64,000 nt of DNA from JBGTFE01 sp049799955. Its GTDB lineage: Bacteria > Acidobacteriota > Blastocatellia > Pyrinomonadales > Pyrinomonadaceae. Under the pieces are notes generated by a model. That model ran no database searches and had not been told where the DNA came from. It saw only the letters and a list, made by a program, of their open reading frames with translations. Made by a program: the position numbers and the translations under genes. Shown here piece by piece: positions 43,958 to 52,095 of the stretch. Position 1 is the first letter of the stretch, and each line of letters begins with the position of its first letter. The stretch lies in assembly GCA_049799955.1 (NCBI GenBank), contig JBARIW010000018.1, positions 62,001 through 126,000 of the forward strand, in the 5' to 3' direction.

Positions 43958-45322
43958 TTATTTCGCGGTTTCATTCAAAAAATTAAAATCCGCATTAATC
44001 GAATCGAGCAAAGCCTTTGCTTTTACGAGCGTTTCCGCGTATTCGTCTTCGGGAATGCTGTCAATCACGATGCCGCCGCCGACATTGAAGATGGCTTCGG
44101 ATTCTTTAACGACCATTGTGCGAATGGCGACGGACATATCCAGTGAAAAGGGAATAGTGAATAGTGAATAGTTTTGAAACGAATCACTGTTCACTATTAA
44201 TTGTTCACTATTCACTGAATATCCTATCGCGCCCATTGAAAGCCCTCGATTGGCGGTTTCGAGACGGTCGATTATTCGCATTGTGCTGATTTTCGGCGCG
44301 CCGGTGATTGAGCCGCAGGGAAAAACGGCGCGGATTATGCCGGAGAAACTAGTTTCTTCGCGCAGATTTCCTTTGACGGTCGAGACGAGATGAAAAAGCG
44401 TCGGGTGTTCTTCTAAATCGCAGAGCTTTTCGACCGCAACGCTGCCGAATTCGCAGATTCTGCCGATGTCGTTTCGCAAAAGGTCAACAATCATCACGTT
44501 TTCGGCGCGGTCTTTGGCGGAGTTGAGTAGCTCGTTTCTTAAATTCGTATCTTCCTCAGGCGATTTTCCGCGTGGACGGGTTCCTTTAATCGGAGAGGTT
44601 GTGATTTGCGATTGAACTTTGAAAAATCTTTCGGGCGAAGCGGAAATGACGAAATCATCTTTGCGTTTGATAAAAGCGGCGAACGGCGCGGGATGGTTTT
44701 TTCTTAAATTGAGGAAAATTTCCTGCGGCGTGAGATTTTCGGGCAGTTTTGCGCGAAGCTGCTGCGTCAGATTTGTCTGGTATGTGTCGCCTTTGCGGAT
44801 AAATTCTTTTATTTTCCCGATGCCCGCGAGATATTCGGCGCGGGTGAAGTTTGAAGAGATTATTGAGTTACAGGAAGTTGCAGAGTTGCGGGAAGCTGCG
44901 GAGTTAAAGATTATTTTCTCGATTTCGTCGAATTTATTTTCGTCTCCTTTAAGAATAGTTTTGCCTGTGTCGTAGTCGTGAATTATCAGGCAGTCGAACA
45001 ATGCGAGAAAAACGTCGGGTTCTTCGAAGGTTTGAAATTCTTTTTCGCGCGGTTTTATATTTTGGAGCTTTAAGCCGAAATCATAAGAAATTGTGAAGAT
45101 TGCGGCGAAGCTGCGCGCGAGCTTTTCGTCTAAGATTTTTAGAGTTTTTCCAGCGTTTTCGTTCGTGATTTCTAAAGTTTCCGTCGCGTTTATTCCGGCA
45201 ATCAAAAGATGCGAGTCCTGATGCGACACGTTGCAGCTATCGAGCAGGCAAACTTGTCCGGTTTTTGAAATTTCGAGCAGCGATTTGATTAAATCACCGG
45301 CAGAAAAGTTTATTTCGCGCAC
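43958..45322 (-). CDS. pabB: aminodeoxychorismate synthase component I
   Basis: Chorismate-binding enzyme that with PabA makes 4-amino-4-deoxychorismate for folate (454 residues). The lysine in PIKGTRPRG (K246) is the PabB-type nucleophile that separates it from TrpE (PIAGT). Other marks are GDTYQTNLTQQL, ENVMIVDLLRNDIGR and FPCGSITGAPK. Residues about 369-394 (after MGAIGYS) are encoded by an in-frame GTGAATA heptamer hairpin; homologues pass directly from this point to the strand SVAIRTMVV. Core motifs are intact. It links aroC and folP of this window. Confidence 0.93.
   Translation of the reverse strand: MREINFSAGDLIKSLLEISKTGQVCLLDSCNVSHQDSHLLIAGINATETLEITNENAGKTLKILDEKLARSFAAIFTISYDFGLKLQNIKPREKEFQTFEEPDVFLALFDCLIIHDYDTGKTILKGDENKFDEIEKIIFNSAASRNSATSCNSIISSNFTRAEYLAGIGKIKEFIRKGDTYQTNLTQQLRAKLPENLTPQEIFLNLRKNHPAPFAAFIKRKDDFVISASPERFFKVQSQITTSPIKGTRPRGKSPEEDTNLRNELLNSAKDRAENVMIVDLLRNDIGRICEFGSVAVEKLCDLEEHPTLFHLVSTVKGNLREETSFSGIIRAVFPCGSITGAPKISTMRIIDRLETANRGLSMGAIGYSVNSEQLIVNSDSFQNYSLFTIPFSLDMSVAIRTMVVKESEAIFNVGGGIVIDSIPEDEYAETLVKAKALLDSINADFNFLNETAK
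44141..44217. repeat. heptamer repeat hairpin inside pabB, GTGAATA family
   Basis: GAATAGT units (about 44141-44172), a short spacer, then complementary ACTATTC/TTCACTA units (44185-44217), all in frame. It is the same family as 54290 between clpP and clpX. Confidence 0.92.
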
Positions 45323-45416
45323 GTTTGGGATTTTAGCACGATAGTTTTATTTTCATTTATAACGATTTTGAATTAAGATTCAAACAAGTCAATTCTTTTT
45401 ATAAATTTCAAAATCT

Positions 45417-46889
45417 ATGGCTGAAAATTTGTCGGATAAAATTTCTCTCGTTCGCGGTTTGGGGCTTCTGGCGGCGGTTTCGGTAATTATCGGAAACGTT
45501 ATCGGCACGGGCGTTTTTTTGAAAGCGCGCGTGATGACCTGCAATGTCGGCGACCCGATTTGGGTGATGATTGTCTGGATTGCGGCGGGAATTTTGTCGC
45601 TTGCGGGCGCGCTTACATACGCCGAGCTTTCCGCGATGAAACCCGAAGCGGGCGGCGAATATGTTTTTCTGCGCGACGCATACGGGCGCGTTTCGAGCTT
45701 TCTTTATGGCTGGATGCTGATTTTTGTCGGGAAAACCGGCGCGCAGGCTGCCGTTGCCGTTACATTTGCGATTGGCTTGAATGATTTTTTCGGCGGAAAA
45801 CTCAAACAAACGCTCGTAAACACGAACATTTTCGGCTACCCGTTTGAAATAACTTCTTTGCAGATTATCGGCGTGATGCTGATTGTGATTTTTACGACGA
45901 TAAACTGCGCTTCGGTCGTTTTGAGCGGAAAAATCGCCACGGTTCTGACGTTTGTAAAAGTCGCTTTGATTGCGTTTGTCGGAATCGGCGCTTTCATTTG
46001 GGTTACGGGCGGAACTTTCGAGCATTTTTCGATGATGAACAGCGGCGGAAAATGTGAAGGCGTCAATGAATCTGTAAAATTCGGCTCGGCAAATTATTCT
46101 TTTATCGCGGGTTTCGGCGCGGCGATGCTCGGCGCGCTTTGGGGCTACGACGGCTGGAATAACCTGACGCTGGTTGCGGGCGAAATCAAGAATCCCGAGA
46201 AAAATATTCCGATTGCGCTGATTGGCGGCACGCTCGTCATCATGATTCTTTATGTTTTTGTGCATTTCGCCTATTTTTACGTGCTCGACCCGACGACGAT
46301 TGCTTCGGTCTCGAAAGATTCTTCGGTCGCAAAAGAAGTCGTTTCAAGATTTTTCGGCGGCAATGTCGCAACTTTTGCGACGGGTTTCGGTGTTTCGATA
46401 TTTACGATGGGCTTGATGCTTTCGTCAATCGGAACGCTTCACACATCGATTTTAACGGGTGCGCGCGTGCCTTACGCGATGGCGAAAGACGGTTTGATGT
46501 TCGAGCCGATGGGCAGATTGTCGAGCGGAACGCGCGTTCCGGTCATCGCTTTGGTCGTGCAGGGAATCTGGGCTTGTATTCTTGCGCTGTCGGGTTCATT
46601 CGACACTTTGACCGATTATGTTATTTTCGGCTCGTGGATTTTTTACGCGCTTGCAACCTCGACAATTTTCGTTTTTCGCAAAAAATATCCCGACGCCGTT
46701 CGTCCTTATAAAGCATTCGGCTATCCGGTCGTGCCCGTTTTATTTTTGCTCGTCGCCGGTTTTCTGCTTATAAATACGATGATTAACGCGCCGTTTCAGG
46801 CATTCACGGGAATTATCTTGATTCTTCTCGGATTGCCCGTTTATTATTATTTGACGAGGAATAAAAGCGAAGAAATAATTGAAGAATAA
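45417..46889 (+). CDS. APC-family amino acid permease
   Basis: A 490-residue, 12-helix amino acid/polyamine/organocation transporter. The first helix carries the substrate-binding GNVIGTGVFLKAR motif, and EAGGEYVFLRDAYG and WGYDGWNNLTLVAGEI point to the LAT-like branch that exchanges neutral amino acids. It lies in the inner membrane. Substrate cannot be named from sequence. It is followed by an 8-bp repeat hairpin. Confidence 0.9.
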   Translation: MAENLSDKISLVRGLGLLAAVSVIIGNVIGTGVFLKARVMTCNVGDPIWVMIVWIAAGILSLAGALTYAELSAMKPEAGGEYVFLRDAYGRVSSFLYGWMLIFVGKTGAQAAVAVTFAIGLNDFFGGKLKQTLVNTNIFGYPFEITSLQIIGVMLIVIFTTINCASVVLSGKIATVLTFVKVALIAFVGIGAFIWVTGGTFEHFSMMNSGGKCEGVNESVKFGSANYSFIAGFGAAMLGALWGYDGWNNLTLVAGEIKNPEKNIPIALIGGTLVIMILYVFVHFAYFYVLDPTTIASVSKDSSVAKEVVSRFFGGNVATFATGFGVSIFTMGLMLSSIGTLHTSILTGARVPYAMAKDGLMFEPMGRLSSGTRVPVIALVVQGIWACILALSGSFDTLTDYVIFGSWIFYALATSTIFVFRKKYPDAVRPYKAFGYPVVPVLFLLVAGFLLINTMINAPFQAFTGIILILLGLPVYYYLTRNKSEEIIEE

Positions 46890-46904
46890 TGAAAAGTTTT
46901 TCAT

Positions 46905-46968
46905 CACCGAAGACACGGAGACACAGAGATTTTTATTTCATTTTCTCTGTGTCTCCGTGTCTCTGTGG
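46905..46968. repeat. 8-bp repeat hairpin, GACACGGA family
   Basis: Left arm 46905-46929 (GACACGGA, GACACAGA) and right arm 46943-46968 (CTCTGTGT, CTCCGTGT, CTCTGTGG) are complementary. It ends 22 bp before the PilZ gene. Confidence 0.9.
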
Positions 46969-46990
46969 TAAATTATTCTTATAAACAAAG

Positions 46991-47326
46991 ATGGCTATCA
47001 AAGACAGAAGAAGCGGAAGCGACAGGCGAAATCTCGAACGATTTCCGGTAAATATCGAAATCGAATGGGAAGGCTTGGTCGGCAGGCATAATGGAACTAT
47101 CAGTGATATTTCGATTCACGGCAGTTTCGTTTTATGTTCGGGCGAGGTCGATGACGGCGAGAACGTCAAAATCTTTTTTCCTTTAACCGACGGCAGAAAA
47201 ATTCAATTCTGGGGCGAAGTCGTCAATCACGTTTTTGAAATCGGCTTTGCCATCCGCTTTATCGAGCTTTCGGAGGCGCAGAAGGATTTTCTCGAAAAGT
47301 TTGTCGATACGCTACGCGAAGATTAA
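46991..47326 (+). CDS. PilZ domain protein
   Basis: A 111-residue single PilZ domain that probably binds cyclic di-GMP. The basic start (DRRSGSDRRNLERFPVNI) supplies the arginine motif and DISIHGSFV corresponds to the D/NxSxxG motif. As a stand-alone receptor it may control motility, polysaccharide or pilus functions. It lies 6 bp upstream of the DNA methyltransferase, but functional linkage is doubtful. Confidence 0.88.
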   Translation: MAIKDRRSGSDRRNLERFPVNIEIEWEGLVGRHNGTISDISIHGSFVLCSGEVDDGENVKIFFPLTDGRKIQFWGEVVNHVFEIGFAIRFIELSEAQKDFLEKFVDTLRED

Positions 47327-47332
47327 TTTCAG

Positions 47333-48136
47333 ATGATTTACAAGGGCGACTCACAGAAAATTCTCGAAACGCTTGAGCCGGACAGTTTTCAGGCAATCAT
47401 TGCCGACCCGCCGTATTTTCAGGTTCTGCTCGAAGAAAACTGGGACAATCAATGGCAGACGGAAGAAGAATATCTTGTCTGGACGGAAGACTGGATAAAA
47501 AAAGCGGGCGCGCTTTTAAAAGACGACGGCTTGTTTTTTATCTTCGGACAGCTCGGCAAACGCGAGCATTTGTGGCTTCACGTTTGCTCGATGGCGACGC
47601 GAATCTTGCAGTTTCACGATATGCTCATCTGGGACAGAGCCGTTGGCTATAACGAGCGTTACGACAGCTTTACGCCCTGTTATGAAATGATTCTCGTTCT
47701 TCGCAAATCGAAAGACGCGAAAGCATATTTCAACAAAGATGCCGTGAGAATCGCTTACGACGACGAAACAATCGCGCAATATTTGAAAGACAAGCGTTAT
47801 AAAGATTTGGACGCGCGGCGCGAGCATCTCGAAAAAGGGAAATACGCGACCAATATTCTGCGCGTTCCGTCTCTAAAAGGAAGTTCAAAGGAAAAAGTCG
47901 GACATCCTTCGCAAAAGCCTTTGAAATTAATCGAAATGCTCGTTTTGGGCGCGACACGCGAAAACGATTCGGTGCTCGACCCGTTTCTCGGTTCTGGGAC
48001 GACGGCAATAGTCTGCCGGAATCTCGGCAGAAAATTCGACGGCATCGAGATTGACGAAAAATATATTGAAATCGCCGAAAATCGCCTGAAAGAAACTCAG
48101 ACGAATTTGTTTGCCGGAACTCCGCTCCCGACATAG
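47333..48136 (+). CDS. type II DNA adenine/cytosine-N4 methyltransferase (beta class)
   Basis: A 267-residue amino-methyltransferase. The catalytic DPPY comes first (IIADPPYFQVLLEE, about residue 23) and the SAM-binding DPFLGSGTT near residue 218, the beta-class order. The target-recognition region lies between. It transfers methyl from SAM to adenine N6 or cytosine N4 at an unknown site. A restriction-endonuclease-like gene converges on it 8 bp away, so the pair forms a compact restriction-modification system. Confidence 0.9.
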   Translation: MIYKGDSQKILETLEPDSFQAIIADPPYFQVLLEENWDNQWQTEEEYLVWTEDWIKKAGALLKDDGLFFIFGQLGKREHLWLHVCSMATRILQFHDMLIWDRAVGYNERYDSFTPCYEMILVLRKSKDAKAYFNKDAVRIAYDDETIAQYLKDKRYKDLDARREHLEKGKYATNILRVPSLKGSSKEKVGHPSQKPLKLIEMLVLGATRENDSVLDPFLGSGTTAIVCRNLGRKFDGIEIDEKYIEIAENRLKETQTNLFAGTPLPT

Positions 48137-48144
48137 ATTGTCTG

Positions 48145-48798
48145 TTAGAATTTTGGAACTTCCACGCCCCAAAGTCGGGCTTTACCGTCGGCATAAACTT
48201 GTCCTTTAAAGCCGAATTTCGACCAAAAAGTACTATAAGGAAGACTGCATTGCAGGCGTCTTTGTTTATTGTCGCTGCCAATTTTCTGGTTCAGGCGCAT
48301 CTCAGTTCGCGGCAAGTTTTTCTTTTCGGCTTTAGCCATTTTTCGCAGGTCATTGTAGTGCGGGTTTTTATCGCTGACAAGTCCTTTGAATTTTACGATT
48401 AACGGACCCATTTGCTCGGCTGTCAGATGCTCCTGCTCGTCGGATAATGTAATTTCGGCAAATAAATCGTGCCATTTAATAGGAGAAATTATGCTGACTG
48501 AGATTTCATGAAAGACTTTTGCGTTTCCCGCCGTTGTATAAAAGCCGACAATCAAAAGAAATTCCTGAGTGTTTTCATACTGGCGAAGGGCATCGGCGAA
48601 ATAAATAGCCGAACGACCCTGGCAGGTTTTGATGGAAACGGGTCTGTTGGCAAATATCGCAAGCTGGTCTTTATATTCACCCCGATAATTAGGACTGGCA
48701 ATATCCCATTTAGCGGTTTTCGGCGCTTTAGCATTAGTCGTAAATGTTTCTCTTACCCAATTTTCAAAGTCTAATCCGTGTTTTTGCCGCTCCGCCAT
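48145..48798 (-). CDS. putative type II restriction endonuclease
   Basis: A 217-residue protein whose core has a PD-(D/E)XK-like arrangement: GLDFENWVRETF helix, KWDIAS (acidic residue after a strand), then RPVSIKTCQG (S-I-K in the catalytic-lysine position) and FADALRQYE. This pattern is familiar from uncharacterised type II endonucleases paired with beta-class methyltransferases. A convergent methyltransferase 8 bp away supports the role. AGGAG stands before the ATG. Recognition site unknown. Confidence 0.75.
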   Translation of the reverse strand: MAERQKHGLDFENWVRETFTTNAKAPKTAKWDIASPNYRGEYKDQLAIFANRPVSIKTCQGRSAIYFADALRQYENTQEFLLIVGFYTTAGNAKVFHEISVSIISPIKWHDLFAEITLSDEQEHLTAEQMGPLIVKFKGLVSDKNPHYNDLRKMAKAEKKNLPRTEMRLNQKIGSDNKQRRLQCSLPYSTFWSKFGFKGQVYADGKARLWGVEVPKF

Positions 48799-48869
48799 CG
48801 CGTTTCTCCTTTTCTTTTCTAAAATTAACGACAGTTCGTAAAAGGTCTTTTTGCCGCCGGCAAAAGAAA

Positions 48870-50363
48870 TTAATCTTCTTTTAGTTTTTCCAACGCCCAG
48901 CGCGCGATTTCCCTGTCATCGAAGTGAAATTTATCGTTGCCGACAATCTGGTAAGTTTCGTGTCCTTTTCCGGCAATCAGGACGACATCGTTCGGTTTTG
49001 CCCGCGCAATCGCCTGAAAAATCGCTTCGCGGCGGTCTGAAATCGCAAGGTACGGTGAATTTGTCTTTTCCAGCCCGGCTTTTATTTCTTCGATAATCTG
49101 CAAAGGATTTTCCGTGCGCGGATTGTCGGACGTAACAATCACCAAATCGCTGTGCCGTCCGGCGACTTCGCCCATCGGCGCGCGCTTTGTTTTATCGCGG
49201 TCGCCGCCGCAGCCGAAGACGGTGATGATTCTGCCTTTGGTCAAATCTCCGGCGGTTTTCAGCGTGTTCAAAAGCGCGTCGTCGGAATGAGCGTAATCGA
49301 CGACGACCGCGAAATCGCCTTCGTGCGGAACGCGTTCAAAACGCCCGGGCGCGCCGACGCAGGTTTTCAAGCCTTTCTGAATCGAATCCAAATCATAACC
49401 GAGTTCGAGCGCGGCGGCGGTCGCCGAAAGCATATTGTAAACGTGCGGCTTGCCGACCAGCGGCGATGTGATTCGCCGTTCGCCGTTTGGCGTTTTCAGC
49501 AGAAAAGACGTGCCTTTTATTAAAGAAACTTCGATGTTTTCGGCAGTCAAATCAGCCGGATTATTTTGCGAAAAAGTTACCACTCTTTGATTCTTCGCTT
49601 TTAATTCGTTTGTCAGTCTCGCGCCGTATTTATCGTCGATATTTATAACCGAAGAAGCGGGTTTTTCGCCTAAACGACCGTCAAATAATTTCTTTTTCGC
49701 GTCGAAATAATTTTCCATCGTCAAATGATAATCGAGATGGTCGCGCGTCAGATTTGTAAAAATCGCCACTTGAAATTTAAGCCAGTCGCAGCGATGAAGG
49801 TCGATTGCCTGTGAAGAAGTTTCCATCACAGCCATTTTGCAATCTTCATCTACTGCTTCGCGCAAAAATTTGTTTGTGTCCGAAGCTTCGGGCGTCGTGC
49901 GGACTGCCGGTTCGCTTTTATCGCCGATTCGATATTCAACGGTCGTCAGCATCGCCGCTTTTTCGCCGTTTGCCTCCGCCAGAGCGAAGCAAAGATAAGT
50001 CGTCGTCGTTTTGCCGTTTGTGCCCGTAATGCCGACGAGCTTTAAATCGTGTGAAGGATTTTCGCTGATAACGGCGGCGGCTTTGGCGAGAGAAGCGCGG
50101 GCGTTTTTAACTTTCAGCCAGACGCCGCGAAATTCTTCGGGCGCGTCGAGTTCGGAAATAATTCCGACCGCGCCGCGCCGCATTACATCGGGCACAAATC
50201 GATGACCGTCCATCGTCAAACCCTGAACGGCGACAAAAAGCGAGCCGGTGCCCGCCTGACGCGAATCGTGCGTTACGCTTGTCACCCGTTTTTCAGTTTC
50301 GCCGGTATATTCGGCGTTTAATTCTCCGGCGATTTCTCCGGCGGTCGTGTTTTGAAAACTCAA
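48870..50363 (-). CDS. murE: UDP-N-acetylmuramoyl-tripeptide synthetase MurE
   Basis: Mur ligase adding the third amino acid to the peptidoglycan stem (497 residues). The ATP site is GITGTNGKTTTTYLC; the carbamylated-lysine region and NLTRDHLDYH are present. SDNPRTENP gives the DNPR motif characteristic of meso-diaminopimelate-adding enzymes. The start MSFQNTTAGEI gives normal length. No murF, mraY or other division/cell-wall genes flank it, so it is outside the usual dcw cluster. Confidence 0.95.
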   Translation of the reverse strand: MSFQNTTAGEIAGELNAEYTGETEKRVTSVTHDSRQAGTGSLFVAVQGLTMDGHRFVPDVMRRGAVGIISELDAPEEFRGVWLKVKNARASLAKAAAVISENPSHDLKLVGITGTNGKTTTTYLCFALAEANGEKAAMLTTVEYRIGDKSEPAVRTTPEASDTNKFLREAVDEDCKMAVMETSSQAIDLHRCDWLKFQVAIFTNLTRDHLDYHLTMENYFDAKKKLFDGRLGEKPASSVINIDDKYGARLTNELKAKNQRVVTFSQNNPADLTAENIEVSLIKGTSFLLKTPNGERRITSPLVGKPHVYNMLSATAAALELGYDLDSIQKGLKTCVGAPGRFERVPHEGDFAVVVDYAHSDDALLNTLKTAGDLTKGRIITVFGCGGDRDKTKRAPMGEVAGRHSDLVIVTSDNPRTENPLQIIEEIKAGLEKTNSPYLAISDRREAIFQAIARAKPNDVVLIAGKGHETYQIVGNDKFHFDDREIARWALEKLKED

Positions 50364-50490
50364 AATCTATTCCTCAAAAATCATGTATCTTTATTCGAAT
50401 TCAAATCATCTGAATTATACAAAAGTTCGGAAAAATGCACGAACGGCAATTTTTGAAATGAGATTCGCATTTGAGTTATTATAAATCAAG

Positions 50491-50757
50491 ATGAATTGGA
50501 TAAAAATCTTTTTAGCGGCGCTCGGACTTGTTTTTCTCGCAATGATACTTTTCTGGATTGTCGGGATAATTTCGGCGATTTTATGGTTTGTAATTTGGGC
50601 TGGACTTATCGGCGTCATCAGTTACGGCGCGTATCAATTTCTCAAAAAATCTGAAGAAAAGCCGAAGCTCGCCGATAAAACGCCGATTGCGATTGCCGAA
50701 ATAAAATCCGTTGACCGCCAGCTCGAAGAATACAAGCGTAAGTATTTGCCGAAATAA
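50491..50757 (+). CDS. small membrane protein
   Basis: An 88-residue protein with two membrane helices (about 5-30 and 33-50, WIVGIISAILWFVIWAGLIG) and a charged C-terminal tail with a short coiled-coil-like helix (SVDRQLEEYKRKYLPK). Family not recognised. It is divergent from murE; no Shine-Dalgarno is obvious. Confidence 0.6.
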   Translation: MNWIKIFLAALGLVFLAMILFWIVGIISAILWFVIWAGLIGVISYGAYQFLKKSEEKPKLADKTPIAIAEIKSVDRQLEEYKRKYLPK

Positions 50758-50877
50758 ATTATTTAAAAAGCAAATAGCTAGACTTTCTCTTCCCGATTCG
50801 ATAAATTCGAATTTACTGGATTTTATTGAAGAATTTATTGAATGGCGTTTCATAAATAGTTGATTGCCGAAACTATA

Positions 50878-51324
50878 ATGAGAAAGGACATTATTGATAG
50901 AAAATCTGAAATTAAATTATGGGTTTCACAAAATCTGCCCAAAGCAATGATGTGCCATGAACTTAATTGCAGACCAGCAACATTAGATGGCTATTTGAAA
51001 AAGTTCGGAATTTCTTACAAGGGAAATATGGGCAGAAAGGGCTATAAACCATCGCCCTTTAAAAAAGTTGCATCAGATTTTCTGCATAGGGGAAGTACTA
51101 TTAGCAGTCATAAATTAAAAGTAAGATTGTTGAATGAAGAAATAAAACAAAAAGTTTGTGAAAGATGCGGAAATGAAAATTGGTTAGGTGAAACGATACC
51201 ACTGGAACTGCATCATATTAATGGTGACCGCTTCGATAACAGAATTTCGAACTTACAGTTGTTGTGTCCAAATTGTCATGCTTTAACCGACAATTATTCA
51301 GGGCGTAAGACAAAAAGAATTTGA
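50878..51324 (+). CDS. HNH endonuclease-like protein
   Basis: A 148-residue protein. An N-terminal helix-turn-helix-like segment (WVSQNLPKAMMCHELNCRPA) is followed by a zinc-ribbon HNH domain with CERCGNENW, LELHHINGDRFDN and CPNCHALTDN. The ATG at 50878 is preferred to the TTG at 50860. Base composition is visibly more AT-rich than its neighbours, and it lies 20 bp upstream of a tRNA gene, both typical of a mobile or transferred element. It could be a homing-type endonuclease or a solitary restriction-like enzyme. Confidence 0.8.
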   Translation: MRKDIIDRKSEIKLWVSQNLPKAMMCHELNCRPATLDGYLKKFGISYKGNMGRKGYKPSPFKKVASDFLHRGSTISSHKLKVRLLNEEIKQKVCERCGNENWLGETIPLELHHINGDRFDNRISNLQLLCPNCHALTDNYSGRKTKRI

Positions 51325-51344
51325 AAATAAAGTTAATGATGAAT

Positions 51345-51429
51345 GCTGAGATGGTGTAATTGGTAGCCACGTGGGTCTTAGAAGCCCATGCCGAAAGGCG
51401 TGCGAGTTCGAGTCTCGCTCTCAGCACCA
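51345..51429 (+). tRNA. tRNA-Leu (anticodon UAG)
   Basis: An 85-nt class II tRNA: acceptor GCTGAGA pairs with TCTCAGC, the anticodon loop CTTAGAA gives anticodon TAG within the stem TGGGT/GCCCA, the long variable arm TGCCGAAAGGCGT is typical of leucine tRNAs, and the T arm contains GTTCGAGTC. CCA is encoded at the 3' end. It reads CUN codons. Confidence 0.95.
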
Positions 51430-51475
51430 CAAAAAAGTTTCTAATTTAAGGGTAAATTCAAGGAGGTTAAATTTT

Positions 51476-51847
51476 ATGAAAAAGACAGTTTTTGCGGTCG
51501 CTTTTTTAGCGGCATTTATTTTCTTCGGAGGTTCTGAAAACGTCTCCGCTCAGTCCGGTTCGATGGAATGGCGCGGAACGGTTGACGATACGGTTCAGGT
51601 TGTAATTCGCGGCAGAAACGCGACGACAAACACGCTCAGCGGAAGCCAGACTTATGACGCGCGCACAAGTTTTAGCGACCGTCTGCCGCGAGATAATACG
51701 AGAGTCTCGGTAAGTAAAACGAACGGTCGCGGCAGAGTTTACGTCGTCCAGCAGCCGAACCGCCGGAACAATTACACGGCAATCGTCCAGATTGTCGATA
51801 ATAAAGGCGGCAGAGACAGGTATGCATTCACGCTTTCATGGGATTAA
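51476..51847 (+). CDS. small secreted protein of unknown function
   Basis: A 123-residue protein with a signal peptide (MKKTVFAVAFLAAFIFFGGS, cleavage near SAQ). The mature part is beta-rich and basic (VQVVIRGRNATTN, RGRVYVVQQPNRRNNY), ending RYAFTLSWD. It may be a small periplasmic beta-sandwich. AGGAGG at 51461-51466 is the strongest ribosome-binding site in the window, suggesting high expression. Family not recognised. Confidence 0.75.
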   Translation: MKKTVFAVAFLAAFIFFGGSENVSAQSGSMEWRGTVDDTVQVVIRGRNATTNTLSGSQTYDARTSFSDRLPRDNTRVSVSKTNGRGRVYVVQQPNRRNNYTAIVQIVDNKGGRDRYAFTLSWD

Positions 51848-51867
51848 AGAGAAATTTTTTTTCAGCC

Positions 51868-51913
51868 AGCAGGTTTTTCGGCTCGATAGCTGAAAAACCT
51901 GCTTTGTTTTTTC
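51868..51913 (+). terminator. terminator after the secreted protein gene
   Basis: A 15-bp stem with one G-U pair joins AGCAGGTTTTTCGGC (51868-51882) and GCTGAAAAACCTGCT (51889-51903), then TTTGTTTTTT. Confidence 0.9.
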
Positions 51914-52055
51914 CGGTTCGCCGGTGCTTTTTCCAACTTAAAACTTCTCAATTCAGCCTGAAATTCCAAATCTTGCGCGAAAAAGTCTATTCGACATTTA
52001 CGGGGAAGTTCGTTATCCTTTTCATTGGTATTAATTGAATTAGAGGAAAATTTTG

Positions 52056-52090
52056 AGTGCCGCGCTTTTACAGTAAAGGCACTTATTTTT
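52056..52090 (+). promoter_or_regulatory. terminator-like stem-loop in the tig leader
   Basis: AGTGCC (52056-52061) pairs with GGCACT (52078-52083), with further pairing inside, followed by TATTTTT and, only 5 bases later, the tig ATG. It may attenuate tig or occlude its translation start. Confidence 0.5.
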
Positions 52091-52095
52091 ATTAA

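Noticed and set aside
45408..46265. 285-codon minus-strand frame opposite the APC permease
   Set aside because: It is an antisense shadow: Arg/Asn/His-rich composition, no motif, and the plus strand encodes a clear transporter.
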